Origin: JAWXCM01 sp034408745
GTDB lineage: Bacteria; Acidobacteriota; Terriglobia; Bryobacterales; Bryobacteraceae
Assembly: GCA_034408745.1 (NCBI GenBank)
Contig: JAWXCM010000143.1
Coordinates: forward strand, 1-37,204
DNA: 37,204 bases
Direction of reading: 5' to 3'
In this document: positions 13,645 through 22,440 of the stretch, one piece after another
Layout: every line of letters starts with the position of its first letter
Position numbering within the stretch: position 1 is the first letter of the stretch
Translations under genes and position numbers: made by a program
The notes under the pieces: model-generated
What the model was told of the DNA's origin: nothing
Seen by the model: only the letters and a program-made list of their open reading frames with translations
The model's database searches: none

Positions 13645-15622
13645 TCACGGATTCACGATCCAAAACTTATGCTCCTGGCCGTTCACCTTCCCATCGAACA
13701 AGTCCAGGACTGACTTGCCACTGCTTAGGCCATTCGCGACTTCGTTAAACTCTGCCTGGTTCGGATCGCGCATCAAGATAGTAGCGTGCAAGATGAAGGC
13801 CGTAAGCCGGGGTCCTGTTCCTATGGCAAATTCCTGTGACAGCAGAAAGTTCAGAGCCAGTTGCTCGCGTGACGTGCCAGACTGCAATGCCGATGCCTGA
13901 AAGTCTACCTCGGCCTGGCCTGGCTCTCGCAACAAGATGTTGCGATACATGATCCGCACAAACTCTGGGTCCGACGGATAACCGAACTTAAGATGAAACT
14001 CTGCAGAATTAAGGAAATTTGACACCAGCGTAATCTGGGGAAGTCCCTGAAGGGCATCACGCTGAAACAGCCACCCAGCGTATTCCGCGTCTCTGCCCAG
14101 GATACCAACATACAACCCAGCAGCAAAGCGGCCTTTAGCATTAAATTCCTGCGAGTTGAAGAAGCTCGTGGCGAGTTGCGCTGGAGTGAAGCCAGGTGGA
14201 TAACTGACCCGCAATTTCCTGGGCAGCCGGTACGCGTCCAAGAAAACTGTAATATAAAAGCTTAACGTACCGTTCCATCGGAGCACCAGTTGCTGAGGAC
14301 TGTGCCACAGTACCTCGCACAGCGCCGTTTACGGTCAGGAACGCCAGCCGGGACCGAGACAGGAAGTTAGGACTGAGATTGTAACCAACAGTGTCGGAGC
14401 CGATGCCATGTTGACTCGCGGCGCCCGATATCAGCGTGATCCAGCTGTCCGAAGAGTGGACGTCCCATTCGCAGCCGGCAGGCGCCGAGAGCGGGTTTGT
14501 GCCGCGCTGAATTACGCCTTCAGGCACGGTTGTCGGAATAGAGGGAAACGTAATCGAGGAAGAGCAACTACTGACTGGAGAAATGCCTCGTCCGACTTTT
14601 AGGCCCTTGACCTCCATAATCACGTCGTTCAGCAGGAGTTGTGGTACTTGTTGACAGCTGGGAGCCGTTGGCCGTTGATTTTCAGGTAACGTTTCGCAGA
14701 CCGCTCCGTCAACCACTGGCCACGTGCCCACCTGCATGTTTGCTGTCACATAGCCCCCGGTAGCGCCTCCCGCGCCCGGCGAAAGGACAAACCAGGCGGG
14801 TAAGGCCACATCCGTCGCGTACACGACCTCGTATTGCGGAGTAAGAACTCGCAAACTGGCAAACCACTGACCATTTGAGTGGTTATAAAAGTACGCTGAG
14901 TATACTCTGTCTGGCGCCGGGTTGCCTTCCCATGACAGTGGCAGGGTGAAACTGAAGTTGAGCTCCCTCACGGCCGCGCTGGAGATGGTGTTACCGGAAT
15001 AGCAGAATGAAGGCGTTTGGCCCGACTGGCAGTTTGCGTTCGCTTGAACGTAGAACTTAATTAGGCCCGCTTTGAGTTCGAAACTCCAGCCATATTCCGG
15101 CCCGCCAGCATAACACTTTTGCTGATTGAAGAACACGTTCGCAGTAGATGCAACAGTGGGTCGGCTCCCAGTAATTTGGATTTGGGCTTCTATCCCATTG
15201 AATGGAGCAACCGTATAATTTGCGGTACGCGCAACAGAATATGGATACGCGTACGTCGCCCCTCCCGGCGCGATGTATCCTTTGCCCACTGGGCCACCGA
15301 AGAAATAAGGGTACGCGAACGGGTAAGTGCAGGCTCCGGAGGAAAGATCAAGATCGCGAGTAAGTGGAAAGCCATCTTTCAACATCGTCCCGCCTCCGAC
15401 CAGCCTGAGCTTGGCGCCTCCACTGGACTGTATTCCCGGAGATATGGATGGAGACGTGGCACCCACATCTGCAAATGTAGACAGTGGCACTGACGTCCAC
15501 GCCGGGGTTTGCCCTTGCCCCTGCAGATCCGACCCCACTAAACTCGCCAGCAATGCTGCAACAGCAACGTGCCTCATTGCAGAAAACGCGGTCCATTTCT
15601 GAAGCGAGATTAGCAAGCGCAT
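13645..15622 (-). pseudogene. secreted BACON/DUF4214 protein split by a frameshift
   Basis: The gene starts at ATG 15622 (AGGAG nine bases upstream) with a signal peptide ('AVAALLASLVGSDLQG'). The first frame covers a long beta-rich region, then a BACON-like domain ('CEWDVHSSDSWITLISGA', 'LAFLTVNGAVRGTVAQ') and the start of a DUF4214 repeat ('ERYVKLLYYSFLGRVPAA'). It then runs into nonsense and stops at 14141. Another frame, open from 14286, continues the same repeat: 'GFTPAQLATSFFNSQEFN', 'LYVGILGRDAEYAGWL', 'IMYRNILLREPG'. The break lies near 14200-14215, in the middle of one DUF4214 unit. Repaired, it would be about 660 residues, a secreted surface-binding protein. The break may be a real mutation or an indel error. 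It is convergent with the methyltransferase gene. Confidence 0.8.
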
Positions 15623-15726
15623 GAACAATGCTCCTTATAAGGCACGCTTTCTGATGAGCTGAGCAGCACACCATCCGCAAATGAGCCCGAAAATGGGAGC
15701 GATCAGGCTGCCGGAGTACTGAGGTA

Positions 15727-15755
15727 ATTATATGGCGCTTTCACTTACAATACAA
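15727..15755 (-). promoter_or_regulatory. sigma-70-like promoter for the BACON/DUF4214 gene
   Basis: On the minus strand TTGTAT (15750-15755) and a perfect TATAAT (15727-15732) are separated by 17 bp. They lie about 105 bp upstream of the ATG at 15622. This is the best promoter match in the window. Confidence 0.6.
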
Positions 15756-16244
15756 ACGTTGTTTTTTCGATATGGTGTTTCGTGATTCGACTACACGAGA
15801 TTATTATCGTTCTGGAGTGTTGCATTGCACACACTGCGAGACCGGACGAGAATTTCTGTAGACAGGAAGCTGGGGAGGTTCGTGAAGAGAGATGCCGTAT
15901 GCACCGTCACTAAACCTAAAGGTCGCAACGCTTGCTTCTCTCTAGCCAAAACGCACTATTTCTGAAATGCTCGAACGGGTGCGCCATAAACGCCATGGTG
16001 GTTGTCCCGGTATCGCAAGCGAACTCCATTCCAGGAAACATCATCTGGATCGAGAACGACCGCCTTGGAAGCGACGGAAGACAACGCACGAGTGGCCGCA
16101 TAGCTCATTTACTCCAGAAACAATATCCCGGCCGATCAGTGCCGGTCCGTCCGAGATTATGGTAATGAAGACCGAAGAGCGCTACCCTACGAAGCGATTC
16201 GGCCTTTGCTACATCAACTGGACAACGCGCGTCGGGCGCTGCAA
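15756..16244 (+). other. 489-bp region with no supportable gene
   Basis: It is AT-richer than average near 15760. A short plus-strand frame (15932-16165) and an opposing minus-strand frame show no known motif or start signal. It may be remnant sequence downstream of the TonB-dependent receptor gene. Confidence 0.4.
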
Positions 16245-19200
16245 TCAGAACTCGAGGCGCGCCCCGAGGGTCATGGTGCGATTGTTCTTCGAGCGGCTGA
16301 TGGTTCCGCCGCTCACGATGTCCACCCGGTTCTCGGGCAGATTCAGATTCGGATGATTCGGCAGGTTGAGCGCGTCCAGACGGAGTTGCAGCGCAGCCTT
16401 TTCTGAGATCCGAATTTTGCGCGAGACGGAACCGTTCACCGAGACAGTTCCTGGGCCGTCGAGGATGTTGCGCCCCGAGGAGCCGAAACGGAACGAACCC
16501 GCCGCGACGGGTGGGAACGCTGTACGGTCAAACCATTGGTCCACCGTCGGGTTATCCAGCTTGCCGCTGGCGATACGGTCCGGACGGCTGGCGCCACCGG
16601 CGTTGTAGTCGAACGTGCCGAGCTTGGGCGTGAAGGGCTGACCGGTGTAGAGGATGCTGGTGCCGGAAAGTTGCCAGCCCTTCAGGAACCTGTTCCGGGA
16701 GAACGAAGGCGAATAAATCGCGCTGGCAGAGAAGGAGTGGCCGATGTCGAAATCGGAACGGCCCCGTTCGCTCCTGAGGTTACGCGAGTCCTGCGCGTTA
16801 GAGAAGTTGTACTGGACGGTGCCGCCGGTGTTCGAGCTTTCGTCGATGGACTTGGAGTAGGTGTAGGCCGCGCGCACAAACAACTGCTGGCTGAATCGAC
16901 GCCGCAGGGTGATGGTGCCCGCGTTGTAGATGGAGTTCGAGCTGTCGGAGATGATGTTGATGCCGCCGAACGCCGGATACGGGCGCACGGTGCGCAACTC
17001 CTGCTGGCGGAAGGGCTGGTTGATGTCGTAGCGGCGCTGCAGGTGGGTTCCCTTTGAGCCGGAGTACGAGGTTTCGACGACGTTGCCGTGGCCGATCTCC
17101 TTTTCCAGCGTCATGTTCCAGGACTGGAGGTACTGATTCTTCGGGGAGGACGAAGCCTGGCCCGTGGTGCTGGTGACGCCGCTGGGCGCATTGACGCGGT
17201 TCGTCGGGAACGGGTTGGACGCGGTCACCAGAAGCGGGTTGGCGCCGCTGACGGAGAACGTCTCGGTAATGGAGAACGGGTAGGTGTCGGCGTACTCATC
17301 CATGCGGTACAGGGAACTGGTGCCGTAGAAGATGCCGTAGCCACCCCGCAATACAGTGCGGCTGAAGGGACGCCAGGCGAAGCCGAACCGCGGTGCGAAG
17401 TTGTTGTTGTCGTCTTTCGTGATGGTGGACGGAAGACCGGCATCTTTCGCCATAATGATGCTGGAGGATCCGACAATGGCGATGCGCTTGTCGAACTCTT
17501 CCTTTGAGAGGTTGCCGTAGCTGGAGATCACCTGCTTGCCGAGCTCCGGCATGAACATGGACCACGCACCGAACTTCTCGCGTGGCTGCTTCATCAGGTC
17601 GTAGCGCACGCCGAGGTTCAGTGTCAGGGAGCTGGTGACCTTATAGTCGTCCTGCACGAAGCCGGAGTAGTTCGTCACCAGGTGATAGGGACCGGCGGCG
17701 TCGAGCTGGCGGCGGGAGTTGCTGGCCCAGCCGAGCAGCATGTCCGCCATTGTGTTTCCGCTGAAGCGGCCGTTGAATGCGAGGCGTCCACGGGTATCGC
17801 CGAAGCTGCGCGAGAAGTACTGATAGCGGAGGAGATCGCCACCGTATTTCATGGTGTGCCGACCTTTAATCCACGTCATACTTCCGGTGTATTGATAGTT
17901 ATTATACGTCCAGATTTTCGGAACATCGTACGCTGGCCCGAGAATTATATAGCCAGTGGCTTCAAATTGCGGCAATCCGCGGGCGACGGGGCTGGTGGTG
18001 CCCCCGAGGAAACCGATTTCCGAGGCCCAGTCCTTCTCCGCGCTGAGCGGCCACACCTGATTGTTCGTTTTGCGCGAGAACGAGGCGTTGAACTCCAGGA
18101 ACATGGTCGGCGTCAGGGTGCGCAGGTATCGCAGGTAGGAGAGCAGGTCCAGTGTGTTGTTGCTCAGGCCAAAAATGGGCAGCGGGGAGCGGCCGTTGAC
18201 CACGGGATCGAACGTCGCATTGGGTCGCCATGACACGTTGGCCGTGAGACGGTCCTTCGCGGTCAGAGAGTGGTCGATCTTGATGCCGAGGTTGTTGTTG
18301 CGGGTTGTGCCGTTGCCCTGCGAGATGAAATTATTGGCCGAGCCAGTGAGATTAGGCGCCGGATAATAGGCTGCCATTTTCAACGAAACCGGGTCGAGCC
18401 GGTCCAGCGGGATCTGATTGTTCGGAAATGGCGCACGGGCGAGGGTGTCGGTAACTGCCTGTGGTCTGCCGAATGCGTCGACGGCGCGGGAGAAATCGCC
18501 ACGCAGCATTTCCGGCCACGGCACGATGCCACGCTGGGTTTTCCCGTCGACGGCGCGAATCGCGTCCCAGGTCACCATGAAAAACGTCTTATTTCGGCCA
18601 TCGTAGAGCTTTGGAATAAAGACCGGACCTGACACGGTGGTGCCGAACTGATTGCGGCGCAGCTTCGATTTGGTCCCGTCGAAATAGCCGGTGGCGTCAA
18701 GGGCGTCGTTACGAAGAAACTCGTAGAGAACCCCGCGCAGGCGGTTGGTGCCGCTCTTGGTGGCTACGCTGATCATTCCGCCCGCGTACCGGCCGTACTC
18801 AGCCGCAAAGCCCGAGGTGAGCAGCTTGAATTCCTGCACGCTCTCCAGAGGAGGGCTGATCATGGCGCCAGTGTTGCGGCGCTGTGTGTTGTTGACGCCG
18901 TCCATCATGAAGCCGAAGTTGTCGGCGCGGGCGCCGTTCACAGCGTACGCCCCGTCGCCACCGTCGCCTTTGGGGATCACGCCGCCGGTCAGGTAAGCCA
19001 GATCGGAGAAGTTCCGGCCGTCGAGGGGAAGCTGTTCGATCTCACGCGTGGTGGTGACTTCACCTCGCGAGCCACTGTCCGTGTTGAGGGCTGGAGGGGT
19101 GTCAGTAACGGTGACGGTCTCCGTGGTGGCGCCGAGTTCGAGTCTGACGTCGAGGCGCAGCACCTGTTCCACTTCGAGTCCGAACTCCGACTGCTTCCAT

Positions 19201-19457
19201 GACCGAAAGCCTTCCGACTTTGCTTCCATGATGTAGCGGCCTGGCTGGAGATAGGGGATGGTGAAATCGCCAACCTCACTGGAACTGGCTTTCCACGCCT
19301 GATTGGTTCCGATGTTGGTGATGGTGATGGCGACGCCGGGAATGACGCCGCCGGTGGGATCTGTGATCTTGCCGACGACGCTTGCCGATGAAGTCTGAGC
19401 GGCGAGGCTCACTGCGCTCAGTAACAGGGCGGTAAGAACGGATAAAACTCTCTGCAC
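16245..19457 (-). CDS. TonB-dependent receptor with N-terminal carboxypeptidase-regulatory-like domain
   Basis: The 1,070-aa outer-membrane protein starts at GTG 19457, just after an AGGGGAG site. It has a signal peptide ('SVLTALLLSAVSLAAQT'), a carboxypeptidase-regulatory-like beta domain (27-115: 'GKITDPTGGVIPGVAITITN', 'GDFTIPYLQPGRY') and a plug domain ('LPLDGRNFSDLAYLTGGV', 'FGFMMDGVNNT', 'FAAEYGRYAGGMISVATKSG'). A long beta-barrel ends in 'TLGARLEF', whose terminal Phe is the usual outer-membrane assembly signal. In acidobacteria these large receptors import oligosaccharides or other bulky ligands using TonB energy. The ligand is unknown. No partner SusD-like gene is adjacent. It lies downstream of infC, with about 100 bp between. 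Confidence 0.93.
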   Translation of the reverse strand: MQRVLSVLTALLLSAVSLAAQTSSASVVGKITDPTGGVIPGVAITITNIGTNQAWKASSSEVGDFTIPYLQPGRYIMEAKSEGFRSWKQSEFGLEVEQVLRLDVRLELGATTETVTVTDTPPALNTDSGSRGEVTTTREIEQLPLDGRNFSDLAYLTGGVIPKGDGGDGAYAVNGARADNFGFMMDGVNNTQRRNTGAMISPPLESVQEFKLLTSGFAAEYGRYAGGMISVATKSGTNRLRGVLYEFLRNDALDATGYFDGTKSKLRRNQFGTTVSGPVFIPKLYDGRNKTFFMVTWDAIRAVDGKTQRGIVPWPEMLRGDFSRAVDAFGRPQAVTDTLARAPFPNNQIPLDRLDPVSLKMAAYYPAPNLTGSANNFISQGNGTTRNNNLGIKIDHSLTAKDRLTANVSWRPNATFDPVVNGRSPLPIFGLSNNTLDLLSYLRYLRTLTPTMFLEFNASFSRKTNNQVWPLSAEKDWASEIGFLGGTTSPVARGLPQFEATGYIILGPAYDVPKIWTYNNYQYTGSMTWIKGRHTMKYGGDLLRYQYFSRSFGDTRGRLAFNGRFSGNTMADMLLGWASNSRRQLDAAGPYHLVTNYSGFVQDDYKVTSSLTLNLGVRYDLMKQPREKFGAWSMFMPELGKQVISSYGNLSKEEFDKRIAIVGSSSIIMAKDAGLPSTITKDDNNNFAPRFGFAWRPFSRTVLRGGYGIFYGTSSLYRMDEYADTYPFSITETFSVSGANPLLVTASNPFPTNRVNAPSGVTSTTGQASSSPKNQYLQSWNMTLEKEIGHGNVVETSYSGSKGTHLQRRYDINQPFRQQELRTVRPYPAFGGINIISDSSNSIYNAGTITLRRRFSQQLFVRAAYTYSKSIDESSNTGGTVQYNFSNAQDSRNLRSERGRSDFDIGHSFSASAIYSPSFSRNRFLKGWQLSGTSILYTGQPFTPKLGTFDYNAGGASRPDRIASGKLDNPTVDQWFDRTAFPPVAAGSFRFGSSGRNILDGPGTVSVNGSVSRKIRISEKAALQLRLDALNLPNHPNLNLPENRVDIVSGGTISRSKNNRTMTLGARLEF

Positions 19458-19554
19458 AACTCCCCTTTCAAGCAGACAGAGACCGCCACGCGTGTGACGG
19501 TTCTGACTGCTTCCTTAAGGGAATTGTATCTGGAAACTGCCGCTGGCGCTGACG

Positions 19555-20193
19555 CTATTGAGTCGGCGGCGGCGGAGCCTGAGGACCGGAGGGACCGCCG
19601 GGACCGCGGGTTTCCTTCGACTCCTTTGGTTCCTTCTTCTCGGCCTTTTCCGCTTTTTTAACGGGACTGATGATCATGTGAGCGTTTCGGCCTTCCAGCT
19701 TGGGCTGGGCTTCGATGGTCCCGTAGGGCAGCAGATCCTCAGCGAACCGGAGAAGAAGCTTTTTGCCGAGGTCGACGTGAGCGATCTCGCGTCCGCGGAA
19801 CTGTACCACCGCCTTCACGCGGTTGCCTTCGCCGAGGAACCGGATGGCGTGGTTCTTCTTGAAGTCGTAGTCGTGGTCATCCGTGTTGGGACGGAACTTC
19901 AGTTCCTTCACCTGGATGATGTGTTGTTTCTTTCGGGCGTCGTGCTGTTTCTTCTTGTTTTCGTACTGCCACTGGCCGTAATCCATCGCCTTGGCGACGG
20001 GCGGTTCGGCTGTGGGGGCGATCAGAATCAAATCAAGCCCGAGTTCCTGCGCTCTCCGCACCGCGGCGAGCGTCGGCATTACCTCGACGCTTCCGTCAGG
20101 AAAGACAGCCCGGACTTCACGGGCACGGATCGCTTCATTTACGTTTTCGCGGACTCTGGGGCGGCGCGGAGGGAAATTTCTGGGTGGCAGCAT
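19555..20193 (-). CDS. infC: translation initiation factor IF-3 with C-terminal extension
   Basis: The 212-aa product binds the 30S subunit and monitors start-codon choice. The N-domain ('VNEAIRAREVRAVFPDGS', 'LDLILIAPTAEPPVAKAMDY'), linker ('QYENKKKQHDARKKQ') and C-domain ('QVKELKFRPNTDDHDYDFK', 'AIRFLGEGNRVKAVVQFRGR', 'EGRNAHMIISP') are complete. About 35 extra residues follow, first Lys/Glu-rich, then Gly/Pro-rich. It starts with ATG 20193 rather than the AUU often found in infC, and no clear Shine-Dalgarno is seen. The usual downstream genes rpmI and rplT are missing; instead it stands between two TonB-dependent receptor loci. Confidence 0.95.
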   Translation of the reverse strand: MLPPRNFPPRRPRVRENVNEAIRAREVRAVFPDGSVEVMPTLAAVRRAQELGLDLILIAPTAEPPVAKAMDYGQWQYENKKKQHDARKKQHIIQVKELKFRPNTDDHDYDFKKNHAIRFLGEGNRVKAVVQFRGREIAHVDLGKKLLLRFAEDLLPYGTIEAQPKLEGRNAHMIISPVKKAEKAEKKEPKESKETRGPGGPSGPQAPPPPTQ

Positions 20194-20289
20194 TCAGTTA
20201 CGAGCGGAAGGGAGTTCCAGCCATACGACGATATTACCAAATCTGGCAAGTGCTGTGCGCGTGCGGGGTGTGCGTCAAATTTGAGGGTC

Positions 20290-21932
20290 GAAGTTACGGG
20301 GGCTCTTTTTTTTACCTATAGCTTCGATTTCTCGCGGAATGTGAACAATCCCCTGGATTCGGGCCACCCGTTCGCGAACGGCCTGCTGGGCGTATTCTCC
20401 ACCTATCAGGAGCCGACGGCGAAGCCCTTCAAGACGATGTGGAACTCGGTATTCGAGTGGTTCGTCCAGGACAACTGGAAGGTGAAACGCAGACTGACGA
20501 CAGACGTGGGTGCGCGGTTCTACTGGATCGGGGCCCGGGTGCAGCGCGGCGACCTGATTTCGGGGTTTGATCCGTCACGATTTGACCGGTCGAAAATGGC
20601 GGCCCTGATCCAACCGGCGCTGGTGGGCGGACGCCGGGTGGGAGTGCATCCCCGGACGGGCGAGGTATATCCGGCGGCGGCGATTGGCGCGCTGGCTCCG
20701 GGGGTGGGCATCCCGGCCAACGGCATGGTGGTTCCGGGGCGTGACCAGACAATCCCGCGCGGGCTGTACAACACGCCGGGCATTGCGACGGCACCTCGCT
20801 TCGGCTTTGCGTACGATCCGTTCGGCAAAGGAAAGACTGCCCTCCGCGGCGGCTTTGGCATGTTCTACACCCGGAACGACAGTTCGGCCGGGCCGTTCAT
20901 CCAGTTACCACTGGTGAGCACGCCAACGCTGTTTTACGGGACGCTGCCGACGTTCCGGTCCTCGGGCGGACTGGAGTTTCCTCAGGGGGTAAATGGCATC
21001 GACCGGAATTGTCGATGTCGGGTATGTGGGGAATCTGGGGCGAAATCTATTGTGGCGGCGCAATCTGAATCCGGTGCCGTTCGGGGCGAATTTCCAGGCG
21101 GCGAACGCGGATCCGACGAATCCGCAGGTACCGCTGCCGCAGCCGTTTTTGCGGCCGATGATCGGCTACACGGACGTGAACATGGTGGAGTGGGCGTCGT
21201 CGTCGAATTACCACTCGCTGCAGGTGACGGCGAACCGGCGATTTACGCGGGGTTTGGACTTCGGGCTGGCGTACACGTGGTCAAAGGCGCTGAACTATCA
21301 GGACGACGACGACGCGACGATTTCGGCGCTGTTATCTCCGGCGGATTGGCAATTACGGGCTGGCGGGGTATGACCGGGCGCATGTGCTGAAGCTGAACTT
21401 CCTGTGGACGGTTCCGCAATCGCCGTGGACGAATCCGGCGGCGCGCTTTGCGTTGCGGGACTGGAACCTCTCCGGCATCGCGACGATGTCGAGCGGCGCG
21501 CCGACGGCCATTTCGTACAGCTTCGTAAACCCGGTGGATATCACGGGGACGGCGTCACAGGGGGCTCGGATTGCGCAAACGGGCAATGCGAATTTGCCGG
21601 GGAGCGAAAAGACATTTGCGCGGAATTTCCGGACGGAAGTTTTCGAGGCTCCGAAGGTTGGCACGATTGGCAGCGCGGGACGGACCTCGGTGCGGTTGCC
21701 GGGGTTTCAGAACTGGGATCTGACGGCGGCGAAGGCGTTCCCGGTGACGGAGAAGGCGCGGCTGCAATTCCGGGCGGAGTTTTACAACGCCTTCAACCAC
21801 ACCCAGTTCTCGGGGTTTGATACGGCGGCGCGGTTCGATGCCCAGAGGAGGCAAGTGAACGCTCGGTTCGGGGAGATGACCGGAGCCCGGGCACCGCGTC
21901 TGATTCAACTGGCGTTGCGGCTGACTTTCTGA
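20290..21932 (+). pseudogene. decayed TonB-dependent receptor, C-terminal barrel only
   Basis: The similarity starts mid-barrel at about 20300 ('FFFTYSFDFSRNVNNPLD', 'EWFVQDNWKVKRRLTTDVGA', 'ATAPRFGFAYDPFGKGKTAL') with no signal peptide, regulatory domain or plug. Near 20985 the frame is lost and about 20 expected residues are missing before 'TGIVDVGYVGNLGRNLLW'. Near 21350 the frame shifts again before 'NYGLAGYDRAHVLKLNF'. The last frame ends properly in 'LIQLALRLTF'. With the 5' part deleted and two breaks, this is a real pseudogene rather than one sequencing error. Its truncated end abuts the upstream region of infC, suggesting that a rearrangement joined them. Confidence 0.87.
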
Positions 21933-21948
21933 TTCCGGTGCCAGGGGG

Positions 21949-22440
21949 CTATTTTTTTGGGGTGGGCCGGAGATCGGGATAGAACCGGCTGACGTCGGCG
22001 GACCGGATCAACTGAAGCTGGGAGACGGGGTCCTTTGACGAGCGGGCACCTGGGGCGAGGAGCTCGCGTCCATCGGGCATGGCGGCGCGGAGCACGGGAT
22101 AGCCGTTGGGCGTCTGATGGCTGGAGACCACGGCCGACTTCGGGATGAGCGTTTGCACCGGGGCTGGCTGATCGAAATGCCGGGTGGCGCTGACGAGGCG
22201 GTCCTGGTCGCGGCCGAAGTAGAAGACCCACTGGGGAGACTCGTCACAACCGGGAGCATGGGCTCCGCCATGGAAGGACAGAACGCGGTGGTTCTGGCTG
22301 GCCACCTGGTGGGGCGTTTCATGGAACAGGGCTCGGATCTGGGCCACGGTCTCCGACATGGTGAGCCGGTTGAGCGCGGGTGGTGCCTGGGCGGCGGGCA
22401 GAGCCGCGACGAGCGTAATGAAACCAATCAGCCGTTTCAT
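21949..22440 (-). CDS. small secreted protein coupled to the alkaline phosphatase
   Basis: The 163-aa product has a signal peptide ('MKRLIGFITLVAALPAAQA'). Its ATG overlaps the phosphatase stop codon as ATGA, so translation is coupled. The mature part ('HRVLSFHGGAHAPGCDESP', 'VFYFGRDQDRLVSATRHF') has no family I recognise. One cysteine and a His-rich patch are present but no clear metal site. Context suggests a periplasmic helper or an independent protein co-expressed during phosphate limitation. Codon use matches neighbouring genes. Confidence 0.75.
   Translation of the reverse strand: MKRLIGFITLVAALPAAQAPPALNRLTMSETVAQIRALFHETPHQVASQNHRVLSFHGGAHAPGCDESPQWVFYFGRDQDRLVSATRHFDQPAPVQTLIPKSAVVSSHQTPNGYPVLRAAMPDGRELLAPGARSSKDPVSQLQLIRSADVSRFYPDLRPTPKK

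Noticed and set aside
15932..16165. 77-codon plus-strand ORF
   Set aside because: No ribosome-binding site or motif; the opposite strand is equally open.
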